Source: a virus. Taken from it: a DNA stretch of 22,248 nt. Position numbers and translations under genes: made by a program. The notes under the pieces are model-generated. The model was not told where the DNA came from. It did no database searches and saw nothing but the letters and a program-made list of their open reading frames with translations. The stretch covers positions 1 to 22,248 of the IMG/VR virus record IMGVR_UViG_3300037507_003024; one strand, 5' to 3'. This document shows positions 20,456 through 22,248 of the stretch, one piece after another; within the stretch, counting starts at the first letter, position 1; every line of letters begins with the position of its first letter.

Positions 20456-21183
20456 TGGCCACGTTAAGGAAATTAGTTTCAGATGTACGCTCTGCCCACA
20501 AGCTTCTGTCTACAGATAGCTTGATTACGGACAGAGCTATTGCTTCTGAAATTAGGAACAATTCTCTCTTACTTATTAAGAGAGAAACCAATCTCAGAAA
20601 GTTGTGGGCAACTGACACGTTGTTCACAACCATCCCTTGTTTGGAGATGGTGCAAGTTCCTATTTCCGAATGTTGTGACTATGTTGATCCTTGCACTGTA
20701 GCTAGGAGTAAATATAAGCTTCCTCGTATTTCTGAGGGTAACTACCAGTATGTAATACAGGGTGTCTACTCAATTAATGCTATGAGTGGGCAAGGAAAGA
20801 AACTTAAGGAAATAACCATCAATAGGTATATAAACCTTCTAAAACTTCCCATCATTAAGAAGGAAGAGTATTATTGGATAAGTAATGGTTATCTATACGT
20901 TAGCAACCCCCTTTTACAAGCTATCAGATTTGTAGCTCTGTTTGAGGAGGATGTTCCTAACGAAATACTCTATCCCGAATGTGATTGTGGTACTCCTCAA
21001 TATACAACAGAACAGTTGTGTATGAATCCATTAGACAAGGAGTTTGCTCTTCCAGGTTATTTGGAGAAGCAGGTATTGGAGCTCACCTCTCAAAAACTTC
21101 TGGCTACATACTTCTCATTGAAGACAGATATGACAGCAGAAGGTATTGATGGTCAGGCGCCCAATACTAAACCAACAAACTAA
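20455..21183 (+). CDS. Conserved crAss-like structural protein, probable neck or tail ring (242 aa)
   Basis: The N-terminal helix region MATLRKLVSDVRSAHKLLST, DSLITDRAIASEIRNNSLLL and IKRETNLRKLW is a signature I recognise from strongly conserved crAss-like virion proteins. The rest is beta-rich with cysteine pairs (SECCDYVDPC; PECDCGTPQ). A ring or adaptor in the neck fits the context: it is followed by two further conserved genes of the same set. No enzymatic motif is seen. It overlaps both neighbours by one base (TAATG), indicating strict cotranslation. Confidence 0.75.
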   Translation: MATLRKLVSDVRSAHKLLSTDSLITDRAIASEIRNNSLLLIKRETNLRKLWATDTLFTTIPCLEMVQVPISECCDYVDPCTVARSKYKLPRISEGNYQYVIQGVYSINAMSGQGKKLKEITINRYINLLKLPIIKKEEYYWISNGYLYVSNPLLQAIRFVALFEEDVPNEILYPECDCGTPQYTTEQLCMNPLDKEFALPGYLEKQVLELTSQKLLATYFSLKTDMTAEGIDGQAPNTKPTN

Positions 21184-21659
21184 TGCGAACCAAGGTAGAT
21201 TGGAGAAGTTCAAGCAAAGACAACTACAACAATTTCTGTAAGAAGCATCCAACCATCAAGCTTTCTTTTGATGAGTGGAGAAACATCATCTATTCCTACA
21301 CAGATGGTTTCAAGGAGTATATTCTTGAAACAGGGGAGAAAGCAAAGCTCCCTTTTGGGTTTGGTGAGTTTTCCATCAATAAGAAGAAACGCAGAAAGAT
21401 GAAGGGTGTAGATGGTAAAGAGTTCATCAACCTCCCTGTAGACTGGAAAAAGACAAGGGAAAAGGGTAAAATCATTTACAATTTCAACTTCCATACAGAA
21501 GGATATTTCTTTGGATGGATGTGGTTTAAGGACTCAGCTAGACTGAAACAGACAGACCTTTGGTACTTTAAACCATCCAGAACAACCTCCAGACTTCTAT
21601 CCCACTACTTAAAAACTGATAGTAAGTATCAGAATATCTATCGTGAATGGAAAAGATAA
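21183..21659 (+). CDS. Conserved crAss-like protein, probable virion component (158 aa)
   Basis: The protein is basic and aromatic: SFDEWRNIIYSYTDGFKEYI, then LPFGFGEFSINKKKRRKMKG, a Trp-rich stretch YFFGWMWFKDSARLKQTDLW and YFKPSRTTSRLLSHYLKTD. The part LPFGFGEFSINKKKRRK recalls the GFG turn of HU/IHF proteins followed by a basic arm, but the rest does not fit that fold well. It is conserved with its neighbours in crAss-like phages as far as I recall; a DNA-contacting structural role is a guess. It begins at the previous stop (TAATG). Confidence 0.65.
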   Translation: MRTKVDWRSSSKDNYNNFCKKHPTIKLSFDEWRNIIYSYTDGFKEYILETGEKAKLPFGFGEFSINKKKRRKMKGVDGKEFINLPVDWKKTREKGKIIYNFNFHTEGYFFGWMWFKDSARLKQTDLWYFKPSRTTSRLLSHYLKTDSKYQNIYREWKR

Positions 21660-21665
21660 TCCACT

Positions 21666-22248
21666 ATGTCATACTACTATAAATACAACTTCATCAGTCC
21701 TGAGATCATTTATTCCACTGTAAAAGAGGAGTTTAAGAGCTATTTTGATACAGGGGCTGTTGATGATTTGATGTTCCCCACCTACTTAGACAAGTGTCTA
21801 AGAAAGCTGGGTAGAACCACTTATGTCATCCAAGAAGAAGTTCTTCACATCTGTGACTATGAAGCTAGGCTTCCAGACAACTTCTATGCTGTTCGTGAGG
21901 CTTGGATGTGTACAGCTGTAAATGGTTTCCCCTATCAATCTGCCAACTCATTCTATTCTCAAGCTGCTACAGCCACCACAATTCAGGTGAGTCCAATTGT
22001 AACTGATTGCTCCATCCCAAGTCCCTGTTGTGGAAATGTTGGATGTGATGGATCATGTATGCCTGAGATTATACAGACGGTGTACAAAACTAATAATCAG
22101 GCCCCTGTTCTCTATCGTAGGGAATATCTCCTAAAACCTGGTAACATCTCTGTTCAGAAGAACTGCACAGTGAACTACACAAACACTTGGGAGTTCTATC
22201 AAGAAGCCCCTCCTCTACGTGAGTTTACACCAGGGTCTTCTGGGTATG
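21666..22248 (+). CDS. Conserved crAss-like neck or ring protein, partial at window end (194+ aa)
   Basis: The frame starts at ATG 21666, six bases after the previous stop, and stays open to the window edge. It reads MSYYYKYNFISPEIIYSTVK, EEFKSYFDTGAVDDLMFP, EARLPDNFYAVREAWMCTAV, and later a Cys motif IPSPCCGNVGCDGSCMPE. The start and the LPDNFYAVREAWMC segment resemble highly conserved crAss-like structural proteins, likely a head-tail ring. The C-terminal part is missing, so length and final domains cannot be judged. Confidence 0.75.
   Translation, partial: MSYYYKYNFISPEIIYSTVKEEFKSYFDTGAVDDLMFPTYLDKCLRKLGRTTYVIQEEVLHICDYEARLPDNFYAVREAWMCTAVNGFPYQSANSFYSQAATATTIQVSPIVTDCSIPSPCCGNVGCDGSCMPEIIQTVYKTNNQAPVLYRREYLLKPGNISVQKNCTVNYTNTWEFYQEAPPLREFTPGSSGY

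Noticed and set aside
2717-22248. Alternative genetic code (TAG or TGA read as an amino acid)
   Set aside because: All core genes are full length under the standard code with no internal stops, and TGA and TAG both serve as stops in the window.

Overview
The window reads as part of a tailed double-stranded DNA phage of Bacteroidota hosts, most likely a crAss-like phage (order Crassvirales). The grounds are a recognisable TerL, portal, scaffold-like and major capsid series, small conserved genes around it that resemble crAss-like families, threonine-rich fibre proteins, promoters of the Bacteroidota type (TTTG, then 19-20 nt, then TAnnTTTG/A), few Shine-Dalgarno sequences with A-rich leaders instead, and the standard genetic code. 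Family assignments come from recognition of sequence patterns, not from a search.

Layout. Positions 1-2330 hold a leftward block of eight small genes, four of them under 60 residues, separated by intrinsic hairpins, with a tandem operator-like repeat at 389-442. Positions 2331-2716 form the only divergent intergenic region. It holds a parS-like palindrome, regularly spaced G6 tracts, a compact G-quadruplex motif, leader hairpins and the first rightward promoter.

Positions 2717-9764 form a tightly overlapping rightward packaging operon: a winged-helix-like protein, an HU/IHF-like protein, a zinc-ribbon protein, several small conserved proteins, a TerS candidate, TerL, the portal, and a small protein with an HExxH motif. 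A second promoter near 9832 precedes the scaffold-like gene and the major capsid gene. The capsid gene has strikingly biased codon use. It is followed by a 172-nt gap full of predicted RNA structure, including a three-way junction that resembles a tRNA without one arm.

Positions 12921-19020 carry probable connector and capsid-associated proteins, then a fibre cluster: a tail-collar-domain protein and two small proteins with polythreonine linkers. An internal terminator-like hairpin lies at 15843-15890, and a double terminator closes the unit at 19036-19098. A third promoter starts the last unit, from 19205 to the window end: a calcineurin-like phosphoesterase followed by three conserved crAss-like virion-type proteins, the last one cut by the window edge.

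Together the rightward genes would package DNA, build the capsid and the neck, and decorate the particle. The leftward genes look like early or accessory functions, including a possible single-stranded DNA-binding protein. The least explained parts are the divergent region at 2331-2716 and the structured gap behind the capsid gene.
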